DNA from: Enterococcus cecorum
Lineage (GTDB): Bacteria > Bacillota > Bacilli > Lactobacillales > Enterococcaceae
NCBI RefSeq assembly: GCF_023221775.1
Contig: NZ_JAKUDS010000002.1
Span: forward strand, 1-64,000
Length of the DNA stretch: 64,000 nucleotides
Direction: 5' to 3'
The position numbers and the translations under genes are program-made. The number at the start of each line of letters is the position of its first letter. Within the stretch, counting starts at the first letter, position 1. The notes beneath the pieces are model-generated. The model saw nothing but the letters and a program-made list of their open reading frames with translations. It ran no database searches and was not told where the DNA came from. Shown one piece after another: positions 1 through 9,622 of this stretch.

Positions 1-19
1 AAATCACTCAGTAAAATAG

Positions 20-136
20 TGTGGTGGCGATAGCAAGAAGGATACACCTGTTTCCATGCCGAACACAGAAGTTAAGCTTCTTAGCGCCGATAGTAGTTGG
101 GGGTTTCCCCCTGTGAGGGTAGGACGTCGCCACGCA
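20..136 (+). rRNA. rrf: 5S ribosomal RNA
   Basis: Recognised from the conserved 5S core (a segment around 53-80 ending in the GAACACAGAAGTTAAGC motif) and from the complementary ends, GTGGTGGCGA at 21-30 and GTCGCCAC at 126-133, which form helix I. The length of about 117 nt is normal. It is the last gene of an rRNA operon whose 16S and 23S genes would lie to the left of the window. No tRNA gene follows before the terminator. Confidence 0.96.
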
Positions 137-146
137 ACTTTGAATG

Positions 147-175
147 GCTAGACAAGTTTTGTCTAGCTTTTTTTT
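147..175 (+). terminator. Terminator of the rRNA operon
   Basis: A perfect 9-bp stem (147-155 with 159-167, sequence GCTAGACAA / TTGTCTAGC) with a 3-nt loop is followed by a run of eight T. It sits 10 nt after the 5S gene. Confidence 0.93.
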
Positions 176-277
176 ATTGAAAGCAATCCGATCTGCTAGG
201 TTAGTGAATATGAATTTAAGTTTGCGTAAATAGAAGGAATCCCTTAAAATAAGACGAGAAAAAGAGAATAAAGAAAG

Positions 278-1030
278 ATGGTCAAAATGGTTAGATATAA
301 AGCAATCATAGCGTATGATGGTAGTGACTTTTGTGGATTTCAAAGACAAATCAATGGTCGCACGGTTCAAGAAGAATTAGAAAAAACATTGAGCAAAATG
401 GCGAATCAAGAAATACTTGTACATGGATCAGGAAGAACAGATTCTGGTGTTCATGCTTTAGGTCAAGTCATTCATTTTGATTTTCCCCAAGAACGTGATT
501 TAGAAAAAATGCGTTTTGCTTTAGACACCCAATCACCTGAAGATATTGCTTGTATCAGTGTTGAGAAGGTTTCTGAAGCGTTTCATGCTAGATATGATGT
601 GGTAGAAAAGACCTATGAGTATCGCTTGCAGATTCAAAAACCACGGGCACCTTTTAGAAGAAAATATGCGGCTTATTATGCTTATCCTTTAAATGTTGAA
701 AAGATGCAGCAGGCAATTAGTGATTTTTTAGGAACACATGATTTTTCGGCTTTTTGTGCAAGTGGGAGTTCAGTTGAGGATAAAGTACGGACAGTCTATG
801 AAGCCAATATTCGTCAAGATGAGGAAAATGGGGAGTTGGTTTTCACTTTTCGAGGAGACGGCTTTTTATATAAGATGATTCGCATTATGGTTGGAACGCT
901 GTTAAAAATTGGCAATGAACGAATGTCAGTAGATGCCATTCCAGCGATTATTGCTTCTAAAGATCGTAATCAAGCTGGTCCTACTGCTCATCCTGAAGGT
1001 CTATATTTAAAAGAAGTTAGATATGAATAA
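278..1030 (+). CDS. truA: tRNA pseudouridine(38-40) synthase TruA
   Basis: TruA isomerises uridines 38, 39 and 40 in the anticodon stem-loop of many tRNAs, in the cytoplasm. The 250-residue length is typical. The signature RTDSGVHA is at residues 53-60, with the catalytic Asp at about 55, and the N-terminal IAYDGSDFCGFQ motif is also present. Two starts are possible: ATG 278 and, three codons later, ATG 287; neither has a strong ribosome-binding site, so the first is kept. The gene stands alone between the rRNA terminator and a convergent membrane-protein gene and ends in a shared hairpin. In many Firmicutes truA follows the ecfA-ecfT energy-coupling genes; here it follows an rRNA operon instead. 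Confidence 0.96.
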   Translation: MVKMVRYKAIIAYDGSDFCGFQRQINGRTVQEELEKTLSKMANQEILVHGSGRTDSGVHALGQVIHFDFPQERDLEKMRFALDTQSPEDIACISVEKVSEAFHARYDVVEKTYEYRLQIQKPRAPFRRKYAAYYAYPLNVEKMQQAISDFLGTHDFSAFCASGSSVEDKVRTVYEANIRQDEENGELVFTFRGDGFLYKMIRIMVGTLLKIGNERMSVDAIPAIIASKDRNQAGPTAHPEGLYLKEVRYE

Positions 1031-1038
1031 TCAAAAAA

Positions 1039-1075
1039 AGCGCTATGGACTAATGATTAGACATAGCGCTCTTTT
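1039..1075. terminator. Terminator between convergent truA and yfhO-like genes
   Basis: A 9-bp stem (AGCGCTATG at 1039-1047 with CATAGCGCT at 1062-1070) is flanked by an A run on the left and a T run on the right. It can therefore stop transcription from both sides. Confidence 0.85.
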
Positions 1076-1080
1076 ATTGT

Positions 1081-3666
1081 TTAGTGAGGTAGTTTCTTTC
1101 GATGATAATAACAATATAAGCCAAAAAGTACAATTGCTGTTAAGCTGATTCCTGTACCTAAGAATAACCCTGGTGGATAATACGTCAAGGTTAGTGTGTG
1201 TTTGCCTTTTTTGACTGGAATGGTGATTAGTGCATTTTTGAAGGCTTTTATTGGTACTTTTTTCCCATCAATTTTGGCTTGCCAACCTTTATCATAAGCT
1301 AAGGTAGTAAAGAGAACTTGATTATCTTTCGCTTCAAAGGTTGCAGTTGCTTGATTTTTCTTCACTTGAAAAGCTACTTCATTTTGTCTTAGTACATTGA
1401 TGGCTTGCTGGTAGGCGTTGGTATCAAGCAAAAGTACTTTAGGTGTTAGGAAGGATAACTTTTGATTTCCATTCAGGCTGACTGTGAATTGAAAAGTAGC
1501 GTCCTGATTAAAGTAGCCTAAATTATAATATTGACCATTAATATCAATTTGACTTTCATAACTAGCATGAGCAGTTGTTACCGTTATGCTACTTGCATCC
1601 AATTGCGAGAAGTCAAAAGGAAACAGGCTGACATAAGCTTGGGTATTTGCTGGAATAAATACTTGATAAGTAATTTTTTGCTCTTGGTCCGGAATTTGTT
1701 GTAGAAAAGTTGTGATATTGCCATTTTCATCAATCTTAGTGTTGGTTTGTCGTACTAAAGAAATTGTTGTGAATTTGAAATATTCCTGGTTTTGCCGTGA
1801 TAAAGCATTGAATAGATTTTTCTGACTAGCTAGGTTATCGAATTTAGGTTGTTGGACTTTGTAGATATCTTTGGGTGCAAGTAAACCTAATTCTAGGGCA
1901 TTATGATTTTCATACAGTTGGTAATCCCCTACTTTTTGCTTTTGGGTAAAGCCGTATTTTTCCACGGGTTGGGTAGATAAGTTGTACTTGATATCAAAAA
2001 GGCTGTCCATTAACAGTGTATTGTTTGGATAACGTAAATTAAGATTGGTACCACGAGATCTAAACCCAAGCTGATTTAAGTAACTAGAAGCATGACGATT
2101 ACGCATTGATGAAAATAAGCCAATTCCGGCATAGTTGTAATGAAAGGCATCATTAACCGAGACAGGATCGAGATTTTCTAAACGATAAAAATTTTGATTG
2201 TGCTGTTTCGTATAACCGACCAATGCTGAAATCGCTGGATATGGATCTGTATATAGCGATCGTGATGCATAGACCCAATCATTACGAATCCCTAAAATTA
2301 AGTAATAGGAATTGATAGACATTTCGCCAAACGCTATGACAAGTAAAACAAGCGAAAATATTTTTTTAGAGAAGTGATTTCGATAAATAAAAACCATCAT
2401 GTAAATCATAAGGACAATTGCAGTTAGCCAAGCTGAATATGAATGGAGAAAAGTGTATTCATTTTCAGCTTTTCCAAAATAGGTAATTGCAAATAAGAGC
2501 AGCCAGAATAAGCATGTGTAGGCTAATGTTATTCTTGAATAGTGATAGATATCCGATAGTCCAAAGCCTGCTAAATATACGACAATAAATGAGAATAAAA
2601 AGGCAAAACGAAATAAAAACATATTAGGTGCATGCATCCCCTGCCAAAACAAATTTAAAGGTTCTAAATAAAAGCTTGTGATAAGTATGGCAATTAAAAC
2701 GGTATAAGCAATTTTTTCTTTAAGCAAAAAACGTTTATTAAGATAATATAAGGTTAAGCCAATTAGACTCAGTAGCCCTACAAAAATAAAGGGAATAGAG
2801 CCGTATTTTGTCGTATCATAGACACCAATAAAATTTTTGACTAGTAAATCGAGTGTTGCTGTATCTTCGGTTTTCCATTGGGAGATTTTTGTGAGCGATT
2901 CACCGTTTGTCTTTAAGTCGATGAGCGTGGGCAATAAGATAAACATAGAAGCGCAGCCACTACAAATTCCCGTCATGAAAAATGGGATAATTGCGGGTTT
3001 GGTTTTTCTGAAATTTGCAACAAGTTGAACAAAAAAGAACAGTACAGAGAAAAGGCCAATCATAAATCCAAAATAAAAACTTGTACAAAATAAAAGGAAA
3101 TAACTGATAAATAGCAAACCAACTCTTTGTTTAGTAATGAGTCGCTGAATCCCCAATATAACTAGTGGTAAATAGATAAAAGCATCGAGCCACATGATTA
3201 ATTCTGATTGGGCAACAGCAAAGGATAAAAGTGAATAACAAGTGACCAAAGCCAAACGCAAAGGATTTGTTAATTTAGGATAAGTTGACTTGGCCAGTAC
3301 CCCAAAGCTTAAACCCATCATGCCAAATTTGACTAAAGTTAAACAATAGAGTGCATCAGGCATGAGTTGATTCGGGAAAAATAATACTAAAGGAGTAAAA
3401 ATTCCTCCCAAATAATAGGCAGCAAGTGAAAGATAGTTTAAGCCAAGTGCGGCATTAAAGGTGTAAAAAATACTTTGTTTACCCAGTAAGACTTGTCGGA
3501 AACTAGCGTGAAAGTTGGAAGACTGGGCAAAAGCATCACTGGCTAAAATACTGCGATCACTTCCAGGATAGATACCATTTAAAAGATAGACAAAAGTCAT
3601 GATAACTACGGGGATGAAAAAACTAAAAAGTAAGTAAGATTTATTTTGTTTTATATATTTCCTCAT
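1081..3666 (-). CDS. YfhO-family multi-membrane-spanning protein (probable GT-C-type glycosyl transfer to cell-wall polymers)
   Basis: An 861-residue integral membrane protein. An N-terminal segment begins near residue 12, about a dozen further hydrophobic segments fill the first half, a large extracytoplasmic domain follows (about residues 480-830), and one last membrane segment lies near the C-terminus before a basic tail (YYHRKKLPH). Size, layout and the early YPGSDRSI and LNYLSLAAYYLGG segments match the YfhO family. Some members (B. subtilis YfhO, Listeria GtlB-type proteins) are known to act in decorating lipoteichoic acid with sugars; that this one does so is inference. It is monocistronic, convergent with truA and followed by a bidirectional terminator. 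Start ATG 3666. Confidence 0.82.
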   Translation of the reverse strand: MRKYIKQNKSYLLFSFFIPVVIMTFVYLLNGIYPGSDRSILASDAFAQSSNFHASFRQVLLGKQSIFYTFNAALGLNYLSLAAYYLGGIFTPLVLFFPNQLMPDALYCLTLVKFGMMGLSFGVLAKSTYPKLTNPLRLALVTCYSLLSFAVAQSELIMWLDAFIYLPLVILGIQRLITKQRVGLLFISYFLLFCTSFYFGFMIGLFSVLFFFVQLVANFRKTKPAIIPFFMTGICSGCASMFILLPTLIDLKTNGESLTKISQWKTEDTATLDLLVKNFIGVYDTTKYGSIPFIFVGLLSLIGLTLYYLNKRFLLKEKIAYTVLIAILITSFYLEPLNLFWQGMHAPNMFLFRFAFLFSFIVVYLAGFGLSDIYHYSRITLAYTCLFWLLLFAITYFGKAENEYTFLHSYSAWLTAIVLMIYMMVFIYRNHFSKKIFSLVLLVIAFGEMSINSYYLILGIRNDWVYASRSLYTDPYPAISALVGYTKQHNQNFYRLENLDPVSVNDAFHYNYAGIGLFSSMRNRHASSYLNQLGFRSRGTNLNLRYPNNTLLMDSLFDIKYNLSTQPVEKYGFTQKQKVGDYQLYENHNALELGLLAPKDIYKVQQPKFDNLASQKNLFNALSRQNQEYFKFTTISLVRQTNTKIDENGNITTFLQQIPDQEQKITYQVFIPANTQAYVSLFPFDFSQLDASSITVTTAHASYESQIDINGQYYNLGYFNQDATFQFTVSLNGNQKLSFLTPKVLLLDTNAYQQAINVLRQNEVAFQVKKNQATATFEAKDNQVLFTTLAYDKGWQAKIDGKKVPIKAFKNALITIPVKKGKHTLTLTYYPPGLFLGTGISLTAIVLFGLYCYYHRKKLPH

Positions 3667-3734
3667 AAATGAATAACCTCAGTATAAAGATAGTATAAAA
3701 ACATTGTACCATAAGAAAGGAGATAAAAAAGGGC

Positions 3735-3763
3735 AAAAAAAGAAGCCACAACTAAATGTAGCT
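3735..3763 (-). terminator. Terminator of rpmB
   Basis: On the minus strand, directly after the rpmB stop, AGCTACA (3757-3763) pairs with TGTGGCT (3744-3750, one G-T pair) and is followed by a T-rich run reading CTTTTTTTGCC. Confidence 0.75.
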
Positions 3764-3782
3764 CCGTTATTTCGTTTATTAA

Positions 3783-3971
3783 TTAAACTCGCTCAACTTT
3801 TCCAGATTTCAAAGCACGAGTTGATACCCAAACTTTTTGAGGTTTGCCATCAATTAATACACGAACTTTTTGTAAGTTAGGTTTAACTGTACGTTTTGTA
3901 GCGTTCATTGCGTGTGAACGGTTATTTCCACTTTTAGTTTTACGACCTGTAAAGTAGCAAACTTTTGCCAT
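3783..3971 (-). CDS. rpmB: 50S ribosomal protein L28
   Basis: A 62-residue protein with the L28 hallmarks: the [12 protein letters not shown] start, the [13 protein letters not shown] segment and the C-terminal [14 protein letters not shown]. Only one Cys is present in the N-terminal region, so this is the zinc-independent (C-minus) form usual in Lactobacillales. A strong AGGAGG lies just upstream of ATG 3971. It is monocistronic, with its own promoter in the divergent gap toward yloU and its own terminator. The arrangement rpmB / yloU-fakA-recG in opposite orientation is conserved in Firmicutes. Confidence 0.97.
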   Translation of the reverse strand: MAKVCYFTGRKTKSGNNRSHAMNATKRTVKPNLQKVRVLIDGKPQKVWVSTRALKSGKVERV

Positions 3972-4028
3972 GTGTTTTTCCTCCTTTGCCTTGATGTGGG
4001 AGCGATTATTTTCGTCTCATACCAAATT

Positions 4029-4057
4029 AATTTATCATATAGTTAAAAAAAAGGCAA
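4029..4057 (-). promoter_or_regulatory. Probable sigma-A promoter of rpmB
   Basis: On the minus strand TTGCCT (4052-4057) and TAAATT (4029-4034) are spaced by 17 bp, 58 bp upstream of the rpmB start codon. Confidence 0.6.
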
Positions 4058-4075
4058 GAGATATTTTAGAATTCA

Positions 4076-4104
4076 TTGACATTTTTTCTTAAACATTGTA
4101 AATT
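4076..4104 (+). promoter_or_regulatory. Probable sigma-A promoter of the yloU-fakA operon
   Basis: A perfect -35 TTGACA (4076-4081) and a -10 TAAATT (4099-4104) are spaced by 17 bp. The predicted leader is about 100 nt and contains a small hairpin, AGAGGGAT / ATCCCTTT, at about 4115-4142. Confidence 0.65.
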
Positions 4105-4211
4105 AAACAAGGTTAGAGGGATTCATTCGGCTATCCCTTTTCATAAGATAGTAGCTATGATAGAATAAACTTATTGAATAAAAATAAGGTCCAGATGAAG
4201 GAGGATTTCTG

Positions 4212-4574
4212 ATGGCTGTAAAAATGATGACGCAAAATGGCTTAATCGAAATGTCCAATGATGTAATCGCAACAGTAGTAGGTGGCGCGGCTACAGATGT
4301 ATTTGGTATTGTCGGTATGGCTAGTAAAAAGCAAATTAAAGATAATATTAATGAAATTTTACGAAAAGAGAACTACTCAAAAGGTGTGGTTGTCCGTCAA
4401 GAAGAAAATGGCGTGGCAGTAGATGTGTACACAATCGTAAGTTATGGAACAAAGATTTCTGAAGTTTCTCGCAATGTCCAAGAAAAAGTGAAGTACAATC
4501 TTGAAACAATGCTTGGTGTAACTGCAAACTCAGTCAATGTTTTTGTTCAAGGTGTCCGTGTCTTACCAGAATAA
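4212..4574 (+). CDS. yloU: Asp23/Gls24-family envelope stress protein (YloU)
   Basis: A 120-residue cytoplasmic protein of the Asp23 family. It shows the N-terminal IEMSNDVIATVVGGAATDVFG segment and the central VDVYTIVSYGTKISEV strand typical of the domain; no signal peptide or membrane segment is present. AGGAGG is well placed before ATG 4212. It is 38 bp upstream of fakA, the conserved yloU-yloV pairing. Family members are linked to envelope or alkaline stress; a biochemical role in the FakA pathway is not established and is not claimed here. Confidence 0.93.
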   Translation: MAVKMMTQNGLIEMSNDVIATVVGGAATDVFGIVGMASKKQIKDNINEILRKENYSKGVVVRQEENGVAVDVYTIVSYGTKISEVSRNVQEKVKYNLETMLGVTANSVNVFVQGVRVLPE

Positions 4575-4612
4575 ACTAGCGGATAATTTTTAATGAGGAG
4601 GATTTTTTTCAA

Positions 4613-6289
4613 GTGGTGGTAAATAAGATTAGCGCTAGTCAGTTCCAAGAAATGGTACAAGCTGGGGCAACACGATTACAAGCAAATGCAGAATATGTCA
4701 ATTCTTTAAATGTCTTTCCAGTTCCTGATGGTGATACTGGGACCAATATGAACTTAACAATGACTTCTGGGGCAAAAGCTGTTAGTGATTCAGCGAGTGA
4801 GCATGTCGGTGAGTTAGCAAAATGCTTATCTAAAGGCTTATTAATGGGTGCTCGTGGAAATTCTGGAGTCATTTTATCACAATTATTCCGCGGATTTGGT
4901 AAAGCAATTATTGATTTTGAGAGTTTAGATGCCAAACAATTAGCAGCAGCCTTTACCAATGGTGTGAATACAGCCTATAAAGCGGTGATGAAGCCGGTTG
5001 AAGGAACGATTTTAACCGTCGCACGTGTCGGCGCTGAATTTGGTGAACGTAAAGCAAAGGAAAGCGATGATTGCGTTGAAGTTATGCAAGCTGTAGTAAA
5101 AGGCGCGAAAAAAGCTTTAGCCAAAACACCTGATTTATTGCCAGTCTTAAAAGAAGTCGGTGTAGTTGATAGTGGTGGTCAAGGTTTATTATTTGTTTAT
5201 GAAGGCTTTTTAAATGCTTTAACTGGTAACTTTGAAGAAGATGAGCAGTTTACTTTAAGTTTGGCTTCTATGGATCAAATGGTTCATGCAGAACACGAAC
5301 GTTCAATCCAAGGTCAATTAGCTACTGAAGATATCAAGTTTGGTTACTGTACAGAAATTATGGTGAAAATTGGGGAAGGCCCAACGGTAGATAGCAAATT
5401 TGACTATGATACTTTCCGTAATTATTTAAATGAGCTTGGAGATTCTTTATTAGTGGTGAATGACGATGAAATTATCAAGGTTCATGTGCATACAGAGCAT
5501 CCAGGTGAAGTGATGAATTATGGACAAAAATTTGGTTCATTGATTAAAGTCAAAGTAGACAATATGCGTTTACAACACGAAACAATTTTAGAGCATGACC
5601 AACAACAAGCAAAAGCACAACCAAAACCAAAAATTCCATTTGGTGTCATTGCGATTGCGGCAGGTGAAGGCTTGAAAGAATTATTTATGAGCCTAGGTGT
5701 TCATTATGTCATCAGTGGTGGTCAAACGATGAATCCAAGTACCCAAGATATTATGGATGCTATCGAAGCAATTAATGCGGAACAAGTGATTATCTTGCCA
5801 AATAATAAAAATATCTTTATGGCGGCTGAACAAGCGGCTGAAGTAGCTGAAATTCCTGTTGCAGTCGTACCAAGTAGAACGATTTCTCAAGGGATGACTG
5901 CTTTACTAGCCTTTAATCCAGAAGCTACCTTAAATGAAAATAAAGAACAAATGACTGAAATGCTTGGAAATGTCGTGAGTGGTTCTGTAACCCATGCGAT
6001 TCGTGATACGAGTATTGATGGCATCGAGATTACTAAAGGCGACTTCTTAGGTATGGTAGATGGCAAGATTGTTGTTTCAAAACCACAAATTTTAGCTGTA
6101 TGTATGGATACCTTACAAGCGATGATGGATGAAGATACGGAAATTATCACGATTATCATTGGTGAAGAAGGTAGCGAATCTCAAGCAAAAGAAATTGAAG
6201 CTGCAATATTAGCAATCAATGATGAACTAGAAATTGAAATCCATCAAGGAGATCAACCAGTTTATCCATATCTATTCTCAGCAGAATAA
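4613..6289 (+). CDS. fakA: Fatty acid kinase catalytic subunit FakA (DhaL plus DegV-like domains)
   Basis: FakA phosphorylates fatty acids bound to FakB proteins, giving acyl phosphates for PlsX/PlsY phospholipid synthesis. The 558 residues hold an N-terminal DhaL kinase domain (about 1-200) with the metal-binding PVPDGDTGTN motif (Asp39, Asp41), a glycine-rich LMGARGNSGVILSQ nucleotide segment, a middle linker domain, and a C-terminal DegV-like domain. Translation begins at a GTG: two GTG codons (4613, 4616) follow the GAGGAGG at 4595-4601. Downstream are recG and plsX; the closeness to plsX and acpP fits the shared pathway. A hairpin terminator follows, so recG is probably transcribed separately or by read-through. 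Confidence 0.93.
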   Translation: MVVNKISASQFQEMVQAGATRLQANAEYVNSLNVFPVPDGDTGTNMNLTMTSGAKAVSDSASEHVGELAKCLSKGLLMGARGNSGVILSQLFRGFGKAIIDFESLDAKQLAAAFTNGVNTAYKAVMKPVEGTILTVARVGAEFGERKAKESDDCVEVMQAVVKGAKKALAKTPDLLPVLKEVGVVDSGGQGLLFVYEGFLNALTGNFEEDEQFTLSLASMDQMVHAEHERSIQGQLATEDIKFGYCTEIMVKIGEGPTVDSKFDYDTFRNYLNELGDSLLVVNDDEIIKVHVHTEHPGEVMNYGQKFGSLIKVKVDNMRLQHETILEHDQQQAKAQPKPKIPFGVIAIAAGEGLKELFMSLGVHYVISGGQTMNPSTQDIMDAIEAINAEQVIILPNNKNIFMAAEQAAEVAEIPVAVVPSRTISQGMTALLAFNPEATLNENKEQMTEMLGNVVSGSVTHAIRDTSIDGIEITKGDFLGMVDGKIVVSKPQILAVCMDTLQAMMDEDTEIITIIIGEEGSESQAKEIEAAILAINDELEIEIHQGDQPVYPYLFSAE

Positions 6290-6302
6290 AGATTAAACGG
6301 TG

Positions 6303-6333
6303 GAGAGTGTGGGAAAACCTGCACTCTCTTTTT
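6303..6333 (+). terminator. Terminator after fakA
   Basis: GAGAGTG (6303-6309) pairs with CACTCTC (6322-6328) and is followed by five T. Confidence 0.8.
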
Positions 6334-6342
6334 ATATAAGGT

Positions 6343-6394
6343 TGTAAATCGACGGGGTCAATGTCTATACGCGAAAGTAGCTAGTTGATTTACA
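6343..6394 (+). other. Leader hairpin upstream of recG
   Basis: TGTAAATCGAC (6343-6353) pairs with GTTGATTTACA (6384-6394) with a single G-T pair, 33 bp before the recG start codon and after the fakA terminator. No T run follows, so it is not a terminator; it may mark an mRNA 5' end or a regulatory leader. Confidence 0.4.
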
Positions 6395-6427
6395 CCGTCT
6401 ATGATTTGATAAAGAAGGTGGTGTGAG

Positions 6428-8464
6428 ATGAATTTACAAGATCCAGTAACAGCTTTAAGTGGCGTGGGGGCAAAACGCGCTGAAACTTTAGCCACTTTAG
6501 GCATTGAAACGATTGAAGATTTATTAAGCTACTATCCTTTTCGCTATGAAGATATTCAAGAGCGGCAAATTCAAGAGATAAATGACCAAGAAAAGGTAAC
6601 ATTAAAAGGTTTAGTGGTTTCACCAGCGGTATTAAATCGTTTCGGTTATAAGAAATCCAAACTTTCTTTTCGTTTGATGCAAGAGAATGATGTCTTTATG
6701 GTTAGTTTCTTTAATCAGCCCTATTTAAAGGATAAAGTCGTGGTTGGTGAAGAAATTGCCATTTACGGACGTTGGGATGCCAAACGCCAGACACTAAATG
6801 GCATGAAAATTTTGAGCAGTAGTAGCCAAAATGAAGGTTTTTCGCCGATTTATCATATTAATAAATCGATTCGGCAAACAACACTGATTCAATTAATTAA
6901 ACAAGCTTTTGAACAATACTATGGCTATATCGAGGAGAATTTACCGCAAAATCTCGTGGATAAGTATCGTTTATTTGCTAGAAATGAAGCGATGTGGGCG
7001 ATGCATTTTCCAAAAACAATGGAAGATCATCATCAAGCCAAGCGAAGAGTGATTTTTGAAGAATTCTTTCTTTTTCAGATGAAGATTCAAGGATTAAAAA
7101 CAAGGGAAAAGGCTGAGAAAAATGGTTTAAGTATTCCTTATGATATCCAAAAATTAAAAGACTTTATTGCTAGTCTGCCGTTTGAATTAACGAATGCCCA
7201 AAAGAAAGTGACCAATGAGATTTGCAAAGATTTGTTAAGCCCTAAGCATATGCAACGTCTGTTACAAGGCGATGTAGGAAGTGGGAAAACCATTGTGGCG
7301 GCGATTGTGCTTTATGCGGTAACGACAGCTGGTTTTCAAGGTGCATTAATGGTCCCAACCGAAATCTTAGCGCAACAACACTATAAATCATTGAGTGAAT
7401 TGTTGCGCTCCTTTGATGTTAATGTTGCTCTTTTAACAGGATCAACTAAAGCGAAAGAGCGGCAACAAATATTAGCAGATTTACAGTCTGGAGATCTTGA
7501 TATTATCATTGGTACCCACGCTTTGATTCAAGATGAAGTCAACTTTTCACATCTAGGATTGGTGATTACAGACGAACAGCATCGTTTTGGGGTGAATCAA
7601 AGAAAAATTTTGCGTGAGAAAGGCTATAAACCAGATGTGCTATTTATGACAGCGACCCCTATTCCTAGAACTTTGGCCATTACCGCTTATGGAGAAATGG
7701 ATGTATCAATTATTGATGAAATGCCAGCTGGACGGATTCCAATCGTTACTCGTTGGGTATTACCGAAACAACTAGACCAGGTTTTGAATTGGGGAAAAAC
7801 GGAATTAAGCCAAAATCATCAAATGTATGTGATTTGTCCCTTAATTGAAGAATCTGAAAGCTTAGATGTCGAAAATGCGCAAAAAATTTATGAGCAATTA
7901 CGGGATTATTATGCCCCTGATTATCAAGTGGGACTCTTGCATGGACGGATGAAAAATGACGAAAAAGACGCAATTATGCAAGCTTTTAAAGAGAACCAAT
8001 TACAAGTTTTAGTTTCGACTACAGTGATTGAAGTTGGGGTGAATGTCCCTAATGCAACGGCGATGATTATTATTGATGCGGATCGCTTTGGTTTGGCGCA
8101 ACTCCATCAGTTAAGAGGTCGTGTCGGTCGTGGAAATCAAGCCTCTTACTGTATCTTGGTGGCAAATCCCAAAAATGAAGTCGGTAAAGAGCGGATGAAA
8201 ATTATGACACAAACCAATAACGGCTTTGTGGTCAGTCAAAAAGATTTGGAATTACGAGGACCAGGAGAAGTTTTTGGAAATCGTCAATCAGGATTGCCAG
8301 TCTTTCATTTTGCAGATATTGTGGCTGATGCTCATATATTAGAAGTGGCAAAAGAAGAAGCCCAAGCGATTTATGCGCAAAAGGATTGGCAGATTTTACC
8401 GATGTATCAGGATTTGGTAAACTATCTAGGAAACGATAAAAATAATGGCGAATTTTTTGACTAA
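6428..8464 (+). CDS. recG: ATP-dependent DNA helicase RecG
   Basis: RecG remodels stalled replication forks and branched recombination intermediates. The 678-residue length is normal. The N-terminal wedge/OB region (about 1-200) starts with the helix-hairpin-like LSGVGAKRAETLATLG. The helicase core has Walker A GDVGSGKT at about 281-288, motif II as DEQH at about 382-385 (DEQH is usual in RecG), TATPIPRTL as motif III, and the RGRVGRG motif VI. A GGTGGTGTG ribosome-binding region precedes ATG 6428. It is followed 44 bp later by plsX. Confidence 0.97.
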   Translation: MNLQDPVTALSGVGAKRAETLATLGIETIEDLLSYYPFRYEDIQERQIQEINDQEKVTLKGLVVSPAVLNRFGYKKSKLSFRLMQENDVFMVSFFNQPYLKDKVVVGEEIAIYGRWDAKRQTLNGMKILSSSSQNEGFSPIYHINKSIRQTTLIQLIKQAFEQYYGYIEENLPQNLVDKYRLFARNEAMWAMHFPKTMEDHHQAKRRVIFEEFFLFQMKIQGLKTREKAEKNGLSIPYDIQKLKDFIASLPFELTNAQKKVTNEICKDLLSPKHMQRLLQGDVGSGKTIVAAIVLYAVTTAGFQGALMVPTEILAQQHYKSLSELLRSFDVNVALLTGSTKAKERQQILADLQSGDLDIIIGTHALIQDEVNFSHLGLVITDEQHRFGVNQRKILREKGYKPDVLFMTATPIPRTLAITAYGEMDVSIIDEMPAGRIPIVTRWVLPKQLDQVLNWGKTELSQNHQMYVICPLIEESESLDVENAQKIYEQLRDYYAPDYQVGLLHGRMKNDEKDAIMQAFKENQLQVLVSTTVIEVGVNVPNATAMIIIDADRFGLAQLHQLRGRVGRGNQASYCILVANPKNEVGKERMKIMTQTNNGFVVSQKDLELRGPGEVFGNRQSGLPVFHFADIVADAHILEVAKEEAQAIYAQKDWQILPMYQDLVNYLGNDKNNGEFFD

Positions 8465-8508
8465 AAGTTATAATATAGATATTCCATTTATAAAGGTGAG
8501 GCGAAGAA

Positions 8509-9507
8509 ATGAAGATAGCAGTCGATGCAATGGGCGGCGATTATGCTCCAGAAGCAATCGTGAAAGGGGTATTGTTGGCCCGTGATGAATTTAAGGATAT
8601 TGAATTTCAACTTTATGGTAAAGAAGCAGAAATAAAGAAATATTTAACGGATGATCGCAATATTACGATTATTCATACCGATGAAAAAATTAACAGCGAA
8701 GACGAACCGGTGAAAGCCATTCGTCGTAAAAAACAAGCTTCGATGGTATTAGCGGCCCAAGCAGTTAAAGAAGGCCGGGCTGATGCGGTACTTTCTGCCG
8801 GTAATACGGGTGCTTTGCTAGCGGCAGGCTTATTCGTAGTGGGTCGTATTAAAGGGATTGATCGCCCAGGATTGATGTCAACTCTACCTGTAATCGGAAA
8901 AGACGGTGGCTTTGACATGCTCGACTTGGGAGCCAATGCAGATAACAAACCAGAGCATTTAGTAAAATATGCCATTTTAGGTTCGTATTATGCTAAAAAT
9001 GTCCGTAAAATTGCTCAGCCAAAAGTTGCTTTGTTAAATAATGGGACTGAGGAAATGAAAGGAAATGAAGTGACCAAGAAGGCTTTTGAATTGTTAAAAG
9101 CAACGCCGGAAATTGATTTTATCGGCAATATTGAAGCGCGTGAAATACTAGAAGGTCGTGCAGATGTGGTAGTTACTGATGGCTTCACAGGTAATGCAGT
9201 CTTAAAATCCATCGAAGGAACAGCCTTAAGTATGATGACTTTATTAAAATCATCTATTTTGGGTGCAGGTGTCAAAGGTAAAATGGGGGCCCTGTTGCTC
9301 AAAGATAGTTTAAAGAATTTAAAAAATCAAATGGATTATTCCAAGCATGGTGGTGCTGTCTTGTTCGGATTAAAAGCCCCAGTTGTCAAGGCGCATGGAT
9401 CGGCTAAAGAAGAAGCTGTATATGCCACAATTAAACAAATCCATACAATGTTGGAAAGTCATGTGGTGGAGAAACTAGTTGCACATTTTGAAAGAGAAGA
9501 GCATTGA
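8509..9507 (+). CDS. plsX: Phosphate acyltransferase PlsX
   Basis: PlsX makes acyl phosphate from acyl-ACP and phosphate, the first committed acyl donor for glycerol-3-phosphate acylation by PlsY; it is a peripheral membrane enzyme. The 332 residues begin with the family-typical [20 protein letters not shown] and carry the [14 protein letters not shown] and [14 protein letters not shown] motifs. AGGTGAGG lies before ATG 8509. It lies upstream of acpP (115 bp gap), the ACP that is its substrate or product. Confidence 0.96.
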   Translation: MKIAVDAMGGDYAPEAIVKGVLLARDEFKDIEFQLYGKEAEIKKYLTDDRNITIIHTDEKINSEDEPVKAIRRKKQASMVLAAQAVKEGRADAVLSAGNTGALLAAGLFVVGRIKGIDRPGLMSTLPVIGKDGGFDMLDLGANADNKPEHLVKYAILGSYYAKNVRKIAQPKVALLNNGTEEMKGNEVTKKAFELLKATPEIDFIGNIEAREILEGRADVVVTDGFTGNAVLKSIEGTALSMMTLLKSSILGAGVKGKMGALLLKDSLKNLKNQMDYSKHGGAVLFGLKAPVVKAHGSAKEEAVYATIKQIHTMLESHVVEKLVAHFEREEH

Positions 9508-9622
9508 AATTGATTTGCAATGAATGTTACGAAAATGAAAAAATACTAGACAAAGAGACAATTTATCAGTAAAATGTAGAGTGACTGAACAGTAATAAGT
9601 CACTATTTGGAGGTGAATGCCC

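Noticed and set aside
2837-3028. Short plus-strand frame inside the yfhO-like gene
   Set aside because: It is fully antisense to a well-supported long gene and has no ribosome-binding site or family features.
9617-9622. ATG 9617 as start of acpP
   Set aside because: Only 3 nt from GGAGG; GTG 9623 has ideal spacing and gives the family-typical N-terminus.
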